Made by a program: the position numbers and the translations under genes | Notes under the pieces: model-generated | The model's input: the letters and a program-made list of their open reading frames with translations, nothing else | Told to the model about the DNA's origin: nothing | The model's database searches: none | In this document: positions 17,709 through 27,475 of the stretch, piece by piece | How the letters are laid out: every line of letters starts with the position of its first letter | Position numbering within the stretch: position 1 is the first letter of the stretch | Source of the DNA: Lysobacter sp. | GTDB taxonomy: Bacteria > Pseudomonadota > Gammaproteobacteria > Xanthomonadales > Xanthomonadaceae | DNA length: 64,000 nucleotides | Assembly: GCA_008015835.1 (NCBI GenBank) | Contig: SSGH01000028.1 | Span: 98,301-162,300 of the forward strand | Direction: 5' to 3'

Positions 17709-18668
17709 TCACTCCGTTGCCTTCGTGTCCCAATCGCGCAATGCGGCTTCCAATGCGTCGATACCGCGCGCGACGATCGCCGGCTCCACCATGCTCATCG
17801 CGTCGCGATGGCTGTGGATGGTGGCCGTCAACTTCGGGACGAAGCTCACTTTCTCGCCGGCCATCGCGCGCAGCACACTGGGAATCTCGCCGCCGTCGGT
17901 CAGCATGTACGACACCGCCGGCCAATCGGCGTCGTAGAAGGCGAGGTGGTCGCTGGCCGGATGACGTTTCTCGGCACGAAAACCGAAACCCTGCGCGGCT
18001 GCGGCCACGCGACTACTGTCCACCAGCGGATGCGCCGGCTCGGGCGTCATCATCCACAGCGTGTCGCCCCAGGCCAGCACGTCGAGATTGACGTAGAGCG
18101 CCGGTCGCTCGCGGCCTTCGGCGATATAGGCCTTGGCGCCGAACAGGCCCGGCTCTTCCATGTCCCACAGCGCCAGGGCGACGCGATGGCGACGCAGCGG
18201 CGTCGCGCGGAAGCGCTCGGCCAATGCGATCGCGATCGCCACGCCGCTGGCGTTGTCGGCGGCGCCGCGCCCGCGTCGCGTGCGGTCGGTATGCGCGCCG
18301 ATCAGCAAGAGCGGCGCATTGGTGGAGCCGCTCGCGCGCACGAGCAGGTTCTCGCCTTTGCCGAAGCGGGTTTTGAACGGCATCGCCTCGACCGCGAATC
18401 CGGACGCGCTCAAGCGTGCGCGCAGATACGCGCGGCGACCGTCGTTGTCCTCGGCGTCGGCCATGGCGCGAATGTCGCGGTACCACGCCGTTTCGATGTA
18501 TTCCTCAGCGTTCGGCGCGACTCGTTCGGATACGGGACTCGCCGCCCCCGGCGTCTCCGTTTCCGCTCGCGCCCCGAGCCCGTCGCCATTGCCGCAAAAC
18601 GCTGTCCGGATCGGCGCGAGGCCGAGCGCGACGACGAGCACGAGCGTTCGTAAGCCGCGCGGAGGCAT
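17709..18668 (-). CDS. Exported M28-family metallopeptidase
   Basis: 319 residues from the ATG at 18668, where a signal peptide begins (PRGLRTLVLVVALGLAPI); the longer frame upstream is non-coding in character. Zinc-site motifs of the M28 aminopeptidase family are visible: GAHTD, GAADNASGVAIA, and ALWDMEEPGLFGAKAYI carrying the catalytic/metal Glu pair, then YVNLDVLAWGD and SDHLAFYD. It probably removes N-terminal residues from peptides in the periplasm or outside the cell. It is convergent with the cyanophycin operon and separated from it by a palindromic repeat. The exact specificity cannot be read. Confidence 0.87.
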   Translation of the reverse strand: MPPRGLRTLVLVVALGLAPIRTAFCGNGDGLGARAETETPGAASPVSERVAPNAEEYIETAWYRDIRAMADAEDNDGRRAYLRARLSASGFAVEAMPFKTRFGKGENLLVRASGSTNAPLLLIGAHTDRTRRGRGAADNASGVAIAIALAERFRATPLRRHRVALALWDMEEPGLFGAKAYIAEGRERPALYVNLDVLAWGDTLWMMTPEPAHPLVDSSRVAAAAQGFGFRAEKRHPASDHLAFYDADWPAVSYMLTDGGEIPSVLRAMAGEKVSFVPKLTATIHSHRDAMSMVEPAIVARGIDALEAALRDWDTKATE

Positions 18669-18964
18669 GAAACCGACGAGTCCCTCGAAACGGAAAGAGC
18701 AGGGGGCGATTGTGCCAGCCTGTGGCCCGCCGCGAGCGCGAAGGCAGGGAACTTCGGGGCCGCCTGCGCGGGACGACAGCGATCTCCGCGGCCGTTCGGA
18801 CGGGGTAGGATTTTTCCTACACGGGGTTGCGGCGTTCGCCGCTGGCGACCGAGCTCGGCCGGTCTTACCCTGTCCACACGGTTCGGATGCCCTGCGCGAC
18901 GGATCGCCCGCCTCGACGCCGCCACGGCATCGGTGCACCGCACACAGGACTGAGGGGATAGGAC

Positions 18965-19612
18965 ATGACCATTCGCGTTTTCTTGCTCGACGACCACGCG
19001 CTGGTGCGCACCGGCATGCGGCTGATGCTGTCGGCCGAGACCGATATCGAGGTGGTCGGCGAGGCCGACAGCGGCGAGACCGCGCTGCCGATGATCCGCA
19101 AGCTCAAGCCCGACGTGGTGCTTTGCGACCTGCACCTGCCCGGGATCAGCGGGTTGGAAGTTACCGAACGCTTGGTGAAAAGCGATGTCGGCTGCAAGGT
19201 CGTAGTGGTCTCCGTGCTGGAGGACGGCCCGATGCCGAAGCGGCTGATCGAGGCCGGCGCGTCCGGTTACGTCGGCAAGGGCGGCGACGCCGTCGAGTTG
19301 CTGCGCGCCGTGCGCGACGTCTCGCGCGGTAAACGCTACCTCGCCAGCGACATCGCGCAGCATTTGGCGCTGTCGGGCATCGGGGGCGATAGCTCGCCGT
19401 TCGACGGGCTTTCGCCGCGCGAATTGGAAGTTGCGATGCTGATGGTGCAGGGGCTCCGGCAGGAACAGATCGCGAAGCGGTTGAGCCTCAGCGCCAAGAC
19501 CGTCAGCACCCATAAGTCGCGGTTGTTCGAGAAACTCGGGATCGAAGACGTGGTCGCGCTGGCGCGATTGTCCTCGCAGTACGGTTTAAGCGACCCGGCG
19601 CGCGCGCTATGA
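18965..19612 (+). CDS. NarL/LuxR-type response regulator, GacA/UvrY-like
   Basis: 215 residues. Receiver domain with acidic pair DD at 9-10, phospho-acceptor D55 in LCDLHLPG, switch Ser83 and K105 in GYVGKGG. The C-terminal LuxR helix-turn-helix (LSPRELEVAMLMVQGLRQEQ, then KRLSLSAKTVSTHKSRL) covers about 145-200. The overall form and the start IRVFLLDDHALVRTGMRLML match GacA/UvrY, which act with the BarA/GacS kinase to switch on small regulatory RNAs. No sensor kinase gene lies beside it, as is usual for GacA. The exact orthology is inferred. Confidence 0.87.
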   Translation: MTIRVFLLDDHALVRTGMRLMLSAETDIEVVGEADSGETALPMIRKLKPDVVLCDLHLPGISGLEVTERLVKSDVGCKVVVVSVLEDGPMPKRLIEAGASGYVGKGGDAVELLRAVRDVSRGKRYLASDIAQHLALSGIGGDSSPFDGLSPRELEVAMLMVQGLRQEQIAKRLSLSAKTVSTHKSRLFEKLGIEDVVALARLSSQYGLSDPARAL

Positions 19613-19746
19613 GGCGTCGAAACCGGCGAGCGCCATCGGGCAGCGAACTGCCTGCGTATTTCCGGATCGAAACGAGCGCGGCGCGTAAGGCGCAGGATTA
19701 AATCGCTTCTTCAGCGCGCTTTCCCCGAAACCGGGAGCTAATAAGC

Positions 19747-19787
19747 GAAACCCCGCGCATGCGTCCGGCGACGCAGGGCGGGGGTTC
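19747..19787 (-). terminator. Probable terminator downstream of rne
   Basis: On the minus strand a GC-rich hairpin with arms ending AACCCCC and GGGGTT, an inner GCGTC/GACGC stem, and TTTCGCTTATT after it. It lies about 80 bases past the rne stop. Confidence 0.7.
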
Positions 19788-19867
19788 GAGACGAACGCGC
19801 CGACGATACCGTTCGGGGGCGCGTTCCGAATGGCCGAATAAAGGCCGCCGAGTGTCGGCGATGCCGA

Positions 19868-22800
19868 TCAGCCCTTCGCGTCCTCGCTCGACGGTTCGTC
19901 GAACAACTGTCGACCGATGCCGTACTGCGGCGCCGCGATCTGACTCGCGAACTCGTCGTCGAGCGTAGGCGTCGCGATCTCGATGTCGGGCAACGCGTCC
20001 GCACGCGACGCCGTCGTTTCGACGACCGGTGCGCTCTCGACCACCGGCTCCGCTGCCGCAGGCTCGGCCGCGTAGGATCGCGCGACGGTCGTGTCGGCGG
20101 GCATCGCTTCGACGAGGGTCGTTTCGGCGGGGGTCGTTTCAACCGATGGCGCAGCGGCGACTTCGATCTGCGGCATCGCCTCCGGCGCGCTGTCGGCGAC
20201 GGCGACGGTCGTATCGGCGGCCTGCGGTTCGTCGGCTTGCGTTTCCACAACGTGTGTGTCGACAGCGTGCGTTTCGACAGCCTGCGGTTCGACACGATTG
20301 TTCGTTTCGACAGCGGCCGTTTCGATGCTCGCCGGTTGCGCGGGCGTGGTCTCAGCCGCCGGCTTCGGTGCCGATGCGGCGAACGCCGAAGCGGCCTGCT
20401 GCGCGAGCGCGTTCGCGGCGATGGTCGCCGAAATCGACGCCGCCAACGAGGTCGGCTGCGGGATCTGCGGCATCGTCCGCAAAGGCATCGGCGGCGCGAC
20501 GGGGGGCGCGACCGGCGCAGCGGCGCGCGGCGACGCGTCGGCGTTGATATCGCTCATCGGTGCGCGATCGTCGGCCATCGTCGTCGCAGCGACGATCTGC
20601 GACGACTCTGCGCTGCGCGCGTCCGCTTGCGCGTTGTCGATCGCGACCGGAACCGTGGTGTCGACATCGCGCACGCGCGTTTCGACCGTTGTCGCTTCGC
20701 TCGCAGCTTGCGCGACCGGCGCGACGGGCGTCGCGCTCGGCGGCGGCAAATCGTCGAAATCGAACTCGGGCTGCTGACGGTCGAGCGGCGCGGTGTCGTC
20801 CAGCGCCGGAATCAGATCGCCATCGACGCCGGCGTCCTCGCCCACGGCCGCCACTTCGCCGTTGCCGCGGCGACGACGACGGCCACCGCGACGGCCGCGA
20901 CGACGACGTCCGCCGCCTTCGCCGGCCGAAGCATCGCCGTTCGCGGCATCGGCCGCATCGTCGCCGTCTTCGTCATCGTCGTTCGTATCCGCTTCAGCGC
21001 CGCTGGGCGCGGTCGCGGGCACCGCGAACGCCGGTGCGGCGTTCGATGCCGCGGGCGATTGCGTCGCCGCCGCGACGGTCGCAGCGACAGCGCCGACCGC
21101 CGCGAGATCCGCACTCGCCGCGACGGGCGCGGCGGCGGTGGCGGAAGGCGGCGCTTCGGCGTTCGGCGTCGCGACGACGGCCGGCTTCGGCGGGTCCTCG
21201 GGTAGAGCGAACTGCGCGCGGCCTTGCGGCGCCTGCTGCGGACGCGCGCCGGCCTGTTGCGGCTGCGCGGGTTTCTGCGGCGACGGTTGGCCGGGTTGTT
21301 GTGGACCTTGCTTCTGCCCGGACGCTTGCTGAGGCTGCTTCTGACCTTGCTTCTGCGGCTGCGGTTGGCCGGCGTTCTGCGGCTTCTGCGACTGCGCGTC
21401 GCGCGGATCGTTGCGGCGCTGTTGCCGGTCTTGTTGACGCTCCTGCTGCCGCTCTTGCGGCGCGCGGTCTTGTTGACGGTCCTGTTGACGCTGCGCATCG
21501 CGCTGCGCGTTCTGGCCCTGCTTCTGAGGGCCGCGCTGATCGTTGCGCTGCGAGCCGTCGCGGCGTTGGTTCGGGTGTCGATCGTTGCGGTCGTTGCGAT
21601 CTTGGCGATCGCGCTGCCCTTGGCCCTGCTGTTGCGGCCGCGATTGCGGATTCGTCGCGGCGGGCGTCGGAGCGGGCTCGTCGCCGCCGAAGATGCCCTT
21701 CAACCAGCCCATGAAACCGCGCGGTTTGCTCGGCGGCGTGGGCTGCGCGAAGGTCGGCGCGGACTGCGTGCGCGGCGCGGCTTGCTGCTGCGCGGGTTGC
21801 GCCGCAGGCTGCGCGGCGGCTTGCGGCGCTTTCTCCTCGCGATCCTCGCGCATCGGCGCGGGACGTGCGGGTTTGACGTTGGTCACCGCGGGCGCGGCCG
21901 GCACGTTCAGATTCGCCTTGGTCAGCGCGATCGTCGCCAGCTTGCGCGGCGTGCCGCGCTGGTAGCTGGGCTTGGCGGTTTCCTCGCCCAACTCGTTCTC
22001 GCGAATGCGCGTGACTTCGTAGTGCGGCGTATGCAGCGATTCGTCGGCGACGATCACGATCGGCGCGTCGTGGCGCTTCTCGATCTCGCTCAGCGCGCGG
22101 CGCTTTTCGTTGAGCAGGTAGTTGGCGATCTCCACCGGCGCCTGCACCAGGACTTGCCCGGTGTTGTCCTTCATCGCGTGCTCTTCGGCGAGGCGGATGA
22201 TCGACAGCGACAACGATTCGATGCTGCGCATGCGGCCGTGGCCATCGCAGCGCGGGCACACCAATTGGCTGGACTCGCCCAGGCTGGGGCGCAGACGCTG
22301 GCGCGACATTTCCATCAGGCCGAATTTCGAGATGCGGCCGAGCTGCACGCGCGCGCGGTCGTGCTTGAGCGCCTGCGCGAGGCGGTTCTCGACTTCGCGC
22401 TGGTGCTTGTTCGAGGTCATGTCGATGAAGTCGATCACCACCAAACCGCCCAAGTCGCGCAGGCGCATTTGCCGCGCCACTTCGTCGGCGGCTTCGAGAT
22501 TGGTGTTGAACGCGGTTTCTTCGATGTCGCCGCCCTTGGTGGCGCGCGAGGAGTTCACGTCGACCGCGGTCAACGCTTCGGTCTGATCGATCACCAGCGA
22601 GCCGCCCGAGGGCAGGCGCACCGAGCGCTCGTAAGCGCCTTCGATCTGCGATTCGATCTGGAAGCGGTTGAACAGCGGGATATCGTCGGCGTAATGCTTG
22701 AGCTTACGCAGGTTCTGCGGCATCACTTGCTCGACGAACTCCTTGGCCTCGGCGTACATCTCCGGCGTATCGACCAGGATTTCGCCGACGTCGGCGCGCA

Positions 22801-23461
22801 TGTAGTCGCGCAGCGCGCGGATGATCAGGCGCGATTCTTGATAGATGAGAAACGGCGAGGGTTTCTTCAGCGCGGCTTCGGCGATCGCCTTCCACACGCT
22901 GAGCAGATAGTCCAGATCCCATTGCAGTTCTTCGGCATCGCGGCCGACGCCGGCGGTGCGGATGATCACGCCCATTTCGTCGGGGATCGCCAGCACGTCC
23001 ATCGCCGCTTTCAGCGCGGCGCGATCGTCGCCTTCGATGCGGCGCGACACGCCGCCGGCGGTGGGCGAATTCGGCATCAACACCATGTAACGGCCGGCCA
23101 GCGAGATGAACGTGGTCAGGGCCGCGCCTTTGTTGCCGCGTTCTTCTTTTTCGACCTGGACGACGACTTCCTGGCCTTCGCGCAGCAATTCCTTGATGCC
23201 GGCGCGGTGGTGATCCACGCCCGCTTGGAAGTAATCGCGCGAGATTTCCTTCAGCGGCAGAAAGCCGTGACGTTCGGCGCCGTATTCGACGAAGGCCGCT
23301 TCCAGCGACGGTTCGAGGCGCGTGATGCGGCCCTTGTAGATGTTCGACTTGCGTTGTTCCTTCGACGGACGCTCGATATCGATGTCGTAAAGGGTTTGGC
23401 CGTCGACGATGGCGACGCGCAGTTCTTCGGCCTGCGTCGCGTTGATCAGCATGCGTTTCAT
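19868..23461 (-). CDS. rne: Ribonuclease E
   Basis: Main endoribonuclease of mRNA decay and rRNA/tRNA processing, and scaffold of the degradosome. 1197 residues from [10 protein letters not shown] (start at 23461). The N-terminal catalytic half has an S1 domain (about 38-125), DNase I-like catalytic aspartates D302 (TAVDVNSSR) and D345 (VVIDFIDM), and the zinc-link CPRC at 403-406. From about residue 540 the protein is low-complexity: Pro/Ala-rich, then a long Gln/Arg/Asp-rich stretch, an Arg block ([12 protein letters not shown]) that should bind RNA, and an Ala/Val/Thr/Glu-rich tail ending [11 protein letters not shown]. The tail is disordered and was not matched to E. coli partner-binding motifs. 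It is divergent from rluC, as in E. coli. Confidence 0.96.
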   Translation of the reverse strand: MKRMLINATQAEELRVAIVDGQTLYDIDIERPSKEQRKSNIYKGRITRLEPSLEAAFVEYGAERHGFLPLKEISRDYFQAGVDHHRAGIKELLREGQEVVVQVEKEERGNKGAALTTFISLAGRYMVLMPNSPTAGGVSRRIEGDDRAALKAAMDVLAIPDEMGVIIRTAGVGRDAEELQWDLDYLLSVWKAIAEAALKKPSPFLIYQESRLIIRALRDYMRADVGEILVDTPEMYAEAKEFVEQVMPQNLRKLKHYADDIPLFNRFQIESQIEGAYERSVRLPSGGSLVIDQTEALTAVDVNSSRATKGGDIEETAFNTNLEAADEVARQMRLRDLGGLVVIDFIDMTSNKHQREVENRLAQALKHDRARVQLGRISKFGLMEMSRQRLRPSLGESSQLVCPRCDGHGRMRSIESLSLSIIRLAEEHAMKDNTGQVLVQAPVEIANYLLNEKRRALSEIEKRHDAPIVIVADESLHTPHYEVTRIRENELGEETAKPSYQRGTPRKLATIALTKANLNVPAAPAVTNVKPARPAPMREDREEKAPQAAAQPAAQPAQQQAAPRTQSAPTFAQPTPPSKPRGFMGWLKGIFGGDEPAPTPAATNPQSRPQQQGQGQRDRQDRNDRNDRHPNQRRDGSQRNDQRGPQKQGQNAQRDAQRQQDRQQDRAPQERQQERQQDRQQRRNDPRDAQSQKPQNAGQPQPQKQGQKQPQQASGQKQGPQQPGQPSPQKPAQPQQAGARPQQAPQGRAQFALPEDPPKPAVVATPNAEAPPSATAAAPVAASADLAAVGAVAATVAAATQSPAASNAAPAFAVPATAPSGAEADTNDDDEDGDDAADAANGDASAGEGGGRRRRGRRGGRRRRRGNGEVAAVGEDAGVDGDLIPALDDTAPLDRQQPEFDFDDLPPPSATPVAPVAQAASEATTVETRVRDVDTTVPVAIDNAQADARSAESSQIVAATTMADDRAPMSDINADASPRAAAPVAPPVAPPMPLRTMPQIPQPTSLAASISATIAANALAQQAASAFAASAPKPAAETTPAQPASIETAAVETNNRVEPQAVETHAVDTHVVETQADEPQAADTTVAVADSAPEAMPQIEVAAAPSVETTPAETTLVEAMPADTTVARSYAAEPAAAEPVVESAPVVETTASRADALPDIEIATPTLDDEFASQIAAPQYGIGRQLFDEPSSEDAKG

Positions 23462-23974
23462 GGTGTGACGTTCCTCGCGCGCTTTTCTCCGCGAAGCGCC
23501 GTAACGCATCGCGGGCACGCGGAACGCCTGATGGGACGTTACGCCTGGATAGTGCCTTGCTGCCGGCCGCGCTCATCCGGAGGAAAGCGCGAAGCGGCGG
23601 ATCGGGGTCTTCCAGCGCTACGACATCACGGCGGGCCGCGGGAGCGCTTGTTCTTTCGATTGTTCGGTGACTTCGGCCGGCGTTCGCATCGCTGCGCCGC
23701 GAGGCGCGAGCGCGGGCGACCGCGCGGGACATGTTCAGCGCCGACGTCTGACTCGTCGGGCGATGTCCGGATTCGTCGACAAGCGGCTAACATGGCCGCC
23801 CCGAGGGCGGTGGTCGCGCACTGTTATCGAATATCGCGAGGGGAGGCGGGCTTTCGGCCCTGGTGCGGCCGCAAACGAATTCAGCGATCTTTCGCATGAA
23901 CCGTCCGCGGCGACAACTCCCTGCGAAATCAAATCCTTATCTCGCCCGGCGAGTGTAACAGATCAACACCGACC
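23462..23974. other. Divergent rne-rluC control region (no gene seen)
   Basis: About 510 bases without a supported gene lie between the divergent rne and rluC starts. In E. coli rne has a long structured 5' leader through which RNase E limits its own mRNA; the spacing here would allow the same. I see several GC-rich inverted stretches but no sequence I can firmly align to the known leader. Confidence 0.5.
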
Positions 23975-24976
23975 ATGTCCGATTCGCACAGTCCTTCTCG
24001 CTCCGCCCCGGTTTCGACGCAAGCCGTTTCCGGCCAAGTCCGTCTCGTTCGTGTGCCGGAGGATCGCGCCGGACAGCGGCTCGACAATTTTCTGTTGGGC
24101 CAGCTCAAAGGCGCGCCTAAGTCGCTGATTTACAAGATCGTGCGCAGCGGGCAGGTGCGGGTGAACGGCGGCCGCGCCAAGGCCGAGACCCGCCTGGAAG
24201 GCGGCGACGAGGTTCGGATTCCGCCGGTGCGACTCGCCGAGCCGGGCGAGAAAGCCGCGCCGCCGAGAGGCCTGCTGGACGCGATGGCGGCGAGCATCGT
24301 CTTCGAGGATGCGCGTCTGCTGGCGATCAACAAACCGTCCGGCCTGGCCAGCCACGGCGGCAGCGGCATCAGTTTCGGCGCGATCGAGACCCTCCGCGCG
24401 CTGCGCCCGCGGGAGACGTTGGAGCTCGTCCATCGCCTGGACCGCGACACCTCCGGCCTGCTGATCGTCGCCAAAAAGCGCTCGGCGCTGAGCGAACTGC
24501 AGGCGCTGATGCGCGAGAACGACGCCGACGAGGGCCGCGGCATCGAGAAGCGCTATCTGACGCTGCTGACCGGCCGGATGCCCGACGGCACGATGACGGT
24601 CGATGCGCCGCTGCACATCGGCCTGCGCCAGGGCGGCGAGCGTCACGTGCAAGTGAACGCCCACGGCAAAGCGTCGCTGAGCCATTTCAAAGCGTTGGAG
24701 CGCCGCGGCGGGCATTCGTATTGCGAAGTGCGGATCGAAACCGGCCGCACCCATCAGATCCGCGTCCACGCGCAGCACATCGGCCATCCGGTGGCCGGCG
24801 ACGACAAATACGGCGACCCCGCGGTCAACAAGCGCCTGCGCGAACACATCGGGTTGAAGCGATTGTTTCTGCACGCTGCGTCGCTGGATTTCGCGCTCGA
24901 CGGCGGCCGCGTGCCGTACGCCCTGCACGCGCCGCTGGCGCCGGAGTTATTTAATGCCTTGGGTCGGCTAAGCTAG
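23975..24976 (+). CDS. rluC: 23S rRNA pseudouridine synthase RluC
   Basis: Makes pseudouridines at 955/2504/2580 (E. coli numbering) of 23S rRNA. 333 residues: an S4 RNA-binding domain (about 35-95: AGQRLDNFLLGQLKGAPKSL, then GQVRVNGGR) and an RluA-type catalytic domain with the active Asp in HRLDRDTSG (about 150-158), plus GRTHQIRVHAQHIGHPV. Its place beside and divergent from rne supports RluC rather than RluA or RluD. Immediately after its TAG stop the base composition drops sharply into the AT-rich island. Confidence 0.95.
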   Translation: MSDSHSPSRSAPVSTQAVSGQVRLVRVPEDRAGQRLDNFLLGQLKGAPKSLIYKIVRSGQVRVNGGRAKAETRLEGGDEVRIPPVRLAEPGEKAAPPRGLLDAMAASIVFEDARLLAINKPSGLASHGGSGISFGAIETLRALRPRETLELVHRLDRDTSGLLIVAKKRSALSELQALMRENDADEGRGIEKRYLTLLTGRMPDGTMTVDAPLHIGLRQGGERHVQVNAHGKASLSHFKALERRGGHSYCEVRIETGRTHQIRVHAQHIGHPVAGDDKYGDPAVNKRLREHIGLKRLFLHAASLDFALDGGRVPYALHAPLAPELFNALGRLS

Positions 24977-25031
24977 GGTTAGGAAGCGTTACTTTTTTGG
25001 ATCACACACTCCTAGATGGAACTTAAAAAAT

Positions 25032-27287
25032 ATGTCAATGGCAATCGTGGAGTTTTTAAAGGCGATTCTGGTGAGAGTTACGGCAGCATTATCATTTAGG
25101 GCTATTTCATCGCTTAGCTTTTCAGACATAACTTCGTATGGGCGCTACAAAAGAAGGCTCAGACGGCGTCTTTCTGAAATGCCCTTTCTTTATCAAGAAA
25201 TAAAACTTAGCTCTGATTCCGATTATGTTGAGCTCAAGCTTATAACCAAGTCAGATGATAAGTACTCATTTAAAAAAGGCTCAAGCAGTGGATTCGGGGA
25301 GATAAAATTTCAAGAATATAAAAAAGCGATTGTCTTCGGTTTTGGGGGGTACGGGAAAAGCACTCTGTTCAGGAATCAAGTGCTGAGGTCTATCGAATGG
25401 AAAGGATTAAAAAAATTTCTTTTTGGAGAAAAGATATTGCCAGTTTTCGTGGCATTAAAGACAGTGAAAATTGGCCAAGAGCATCCGATTCTAGACGCAA
25501 TACAATCATCTGACCCGTATCTTAAAGGAGGGGCTGGCGTTAGGAGGCTTGTGCATGCATCTCGTCGCGGAACTCTTCGGGTTTATCTGGATGGTTACGA
25601 TGAAATGCCATACATTGGCGGGTTTGACCAGATTAAGAAAGAATTAGAAATAATCCTTGGTGAAGGAGGCGAGGGGTCGAGGTACGGCCTGAGAAAAACA
25701 TCTGATTTAGGGCAGCGTGATTTAATTGCAAAACGGCCAAGAGAATATAATGCTTTAAGGCAGGCTAGGGTTTATCTGAGCACAAGAAAAGAATTCTTCG
25801 ATTTTTATCCGTTAGATCATGATCGAGACGTTCAGCACTGGGTTGTGCTAGGAATAGGTGATAGAAGAGCCGAGCTCGTAGAAAAGGTATTCGAGAAATT
25901 CAGAGGTAAGGGTAATGCGGCTAAACCGATGAATCTCGACGCTGAATTTTTTCTGCAGGAAATGACAATAAGGGGCGGGGAAGAGATAGTAAAAATGTCC
26001 CATAGCCCACTTTTTCTAACTGTAATGTGCGTTGTCTATATAGCGCAAAAGAGTGCAGGAAAGGATCTTGAAGTCTTTTCATATGGAGCTCGCCAGCTTA
26101 TATCTACATTTATTGATCTGCTGATTAAAGGTCTAGACGAATACAAGTCTCGAGAAATTACTTACTCATCTTCATCTGAGGCAATGCGACAAAGAAGATC
26201 ATTGTTTCCTGAAGAAAAAAGAGAGTTCTTGCGCTATTTGGCTTTTAGATACTATGCAGAATCTCTAAGTATCTTTAGTGAGGAGGATTTAAACGAAAAA
26301 GCAAGGAAGTATGTGACAAATTATTCCTGCAGCAAGAATTCTGATGAAATTATTCGGGGATTAAAGTCGGTAGACCCAACAGCTAACATTGTTAAGCAGA
26401 TCATCAGTTCAGGGTTGTTGGTTGTAGTGGATAAAAGAGAATCGCAACGACTTTTTGATTTTCCTCATAAGAGATTTCGGGAGACGTTAGCTGTTGAATA
26501 TTTTGATGATGACGAAAGAGTGCGTGAAATAATCAGAATGGCAGGAAATAGTGCTTATTTCGAGATTATTACTTCTTTTGTTAGCCAAGCTGAAAGATCT
26601 GGTGAAGTGCTTAGGGCTATAGCGGAAAAAGCCAGGTCAGGAGAAGGAGATGGGCTTGGGTCTTTGATTGGTGAAATATTAACTGCAGTCTCCCCCAAGA
26701 AAGCTAAGATATTTTTATCTGATCTGCTCAGTGGGGCTGAGGCAAAAAAAATCTGCGCCTTGCCTTTATCAATTTTGGATTTCATGCCCCCTTACGATTA
26801 CACGCCAGATATCATAATTTCACGTTTTGAGCGTGAACTAATCTCTGGTGATGCCGACGGTGTAATTTTTTGGTCAGTAATTGCTTATCGTGTTGATCCA
26901 GTTAAGTCAGTGGAAACTGTCAAGAAATTAAACCCGGTTACAGTGGGTATACATCGTTACGCGGCATTGTACCTAACCGTGCAAAATAGTCTCTTTGATG
27001 AAGTTGGCTTGGCTACGTTTGAAGGCTTAATGAAAATTGCTTCAAAAAATGATCTTGAAAGACAGTTCCTTGTTGCAATATATGACGCGCACTACAGCAG
27101 GCTGGATGCTGAAAAGAAATTGCTGTTTGATTCTGCTGTCTCCAACGTTCGAGATAATGAGCTGTCCATATTTTATGATTTTTTAAGTTTACATTACTCC
27201 GGTAATTTGGTTCCAAAAGCCTTTCGATCAGAGATTGAGTCAATCAAGTATTTTTGGAGGTTCAGAAAAATCTGGTTTGATAGATAA
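25032..27287 (+). CDS. NACHT-family NTPase (candidate NLR-like defence protein)
   Basis: 751 residues, unlike every neighbour in base and codon use (AT-rich, AAA/ATA/AGA codons common), so probably acquired. The P-loop FGFGGYGKST is at about 102-111 and the Walker B VYLDGYDEM at about 184-192; a small residue followed by DE in LDGYDE is the NACHT signature. FPHKRFRETLAVEYF (about 477-491) matches the winged-helix end of STAND NTPases. The N-terminal 30 residues are hydrophobic and could anchor it in the membrane. The C-terminal 250 residues are helical and unassigned and may act as sensor. Bacterial NACHT proteins are known anti-phage proteins. A start at 25038 is also possible. No partner gene is beside it. 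Confidence 0.83.
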   Translation: MSMAIVEFLKAILVRVTAALSFRAISSLSFSDITSYGRYKRRLRRRLSEMPFLYQEIKLSSDSDYVELKLITKSDDKYSFKKGSSSGFGEIKFQEYKKAIVFGFGGYGKSTLFRNQVLRSIEWKGLKKFLFGEKILPVFVALKTVKIGQEHPILDAIQSSDPYLKGGAGVRRLVHASRRGTLRVYLDGYDEMPYIGGFDQIKKELEIILGEGGEGSRYGLRKTSDLGQRDLIAKRPREYNALRQARVYLSTRKEFFDFYPLDHDRDVQHWVVLGIGDRRAELVEKVFEKFRGKGNAAKPMNLDAEFFLQEMTIRGGEEIVKMSHSPLFLTVMCVVYIAQKSAGKDLEVFSYGARQLISTFIDLLIKGLDEYKSREITYSSSSEAMRQRRSLFPEEKREFLRYLAFRYYAESLSIFSEEDLNEKARKYVTNYSCSKNSDEIIRGLKSVDPTANIVKQIISSGLLVVVDKRESQRLFDFPHKRFRETLAVEYFDDDERVREIIRMAGNSAYFEIITSFVSQAERSGEVLRAIAEKARSGEGDGLGSLIGEILTAVSPKKAKIFLSDLLSGAEAKKICALPLSILDFMPPYDYTPDIIISRFERELISGDADGVIFWSVIAYRVDPVKSVETVKKLNPVTVGIHRYAALYLTVQNSLFDEVGLATFEGLMKIASKNDLERQFLVAIYDAHYSRLDAEKKLLFDSAVSNVRDNELSIFYDFLSLHYSGNLVPKAFRSEIESIKYFWRFRKIWFDR

Positions 27288-27475
27288 AGGCTTTGCTGTA
27301 TATCAGACTAACCCCGCCATCTTCGCCGCACAAATGAAGCCATTCTCGCTCAACCCGACGGCATCGTAGGTCGAAAAGCGCGCGGCCCAGCGGTCTTAGT
27401 GAACGCCAAGTGCGGGGTTATAGTCTTCTCGGTGAGCGATGAAGACAGATGCGTTGGCGAAGGCCGTGGTACGTA

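Noticed and set aside
21224..23899. An 891-codon plus-strand open frame opposite rne
   Set aside because: Low-complexity shadow of rne, with no ribosome binding site or domain.
24977..27310. Direct repeats (att sites) bounding the AT-rich island
   Set aside because: I compared both edges by eye and found no convincing shared repeat and no integrase gene.
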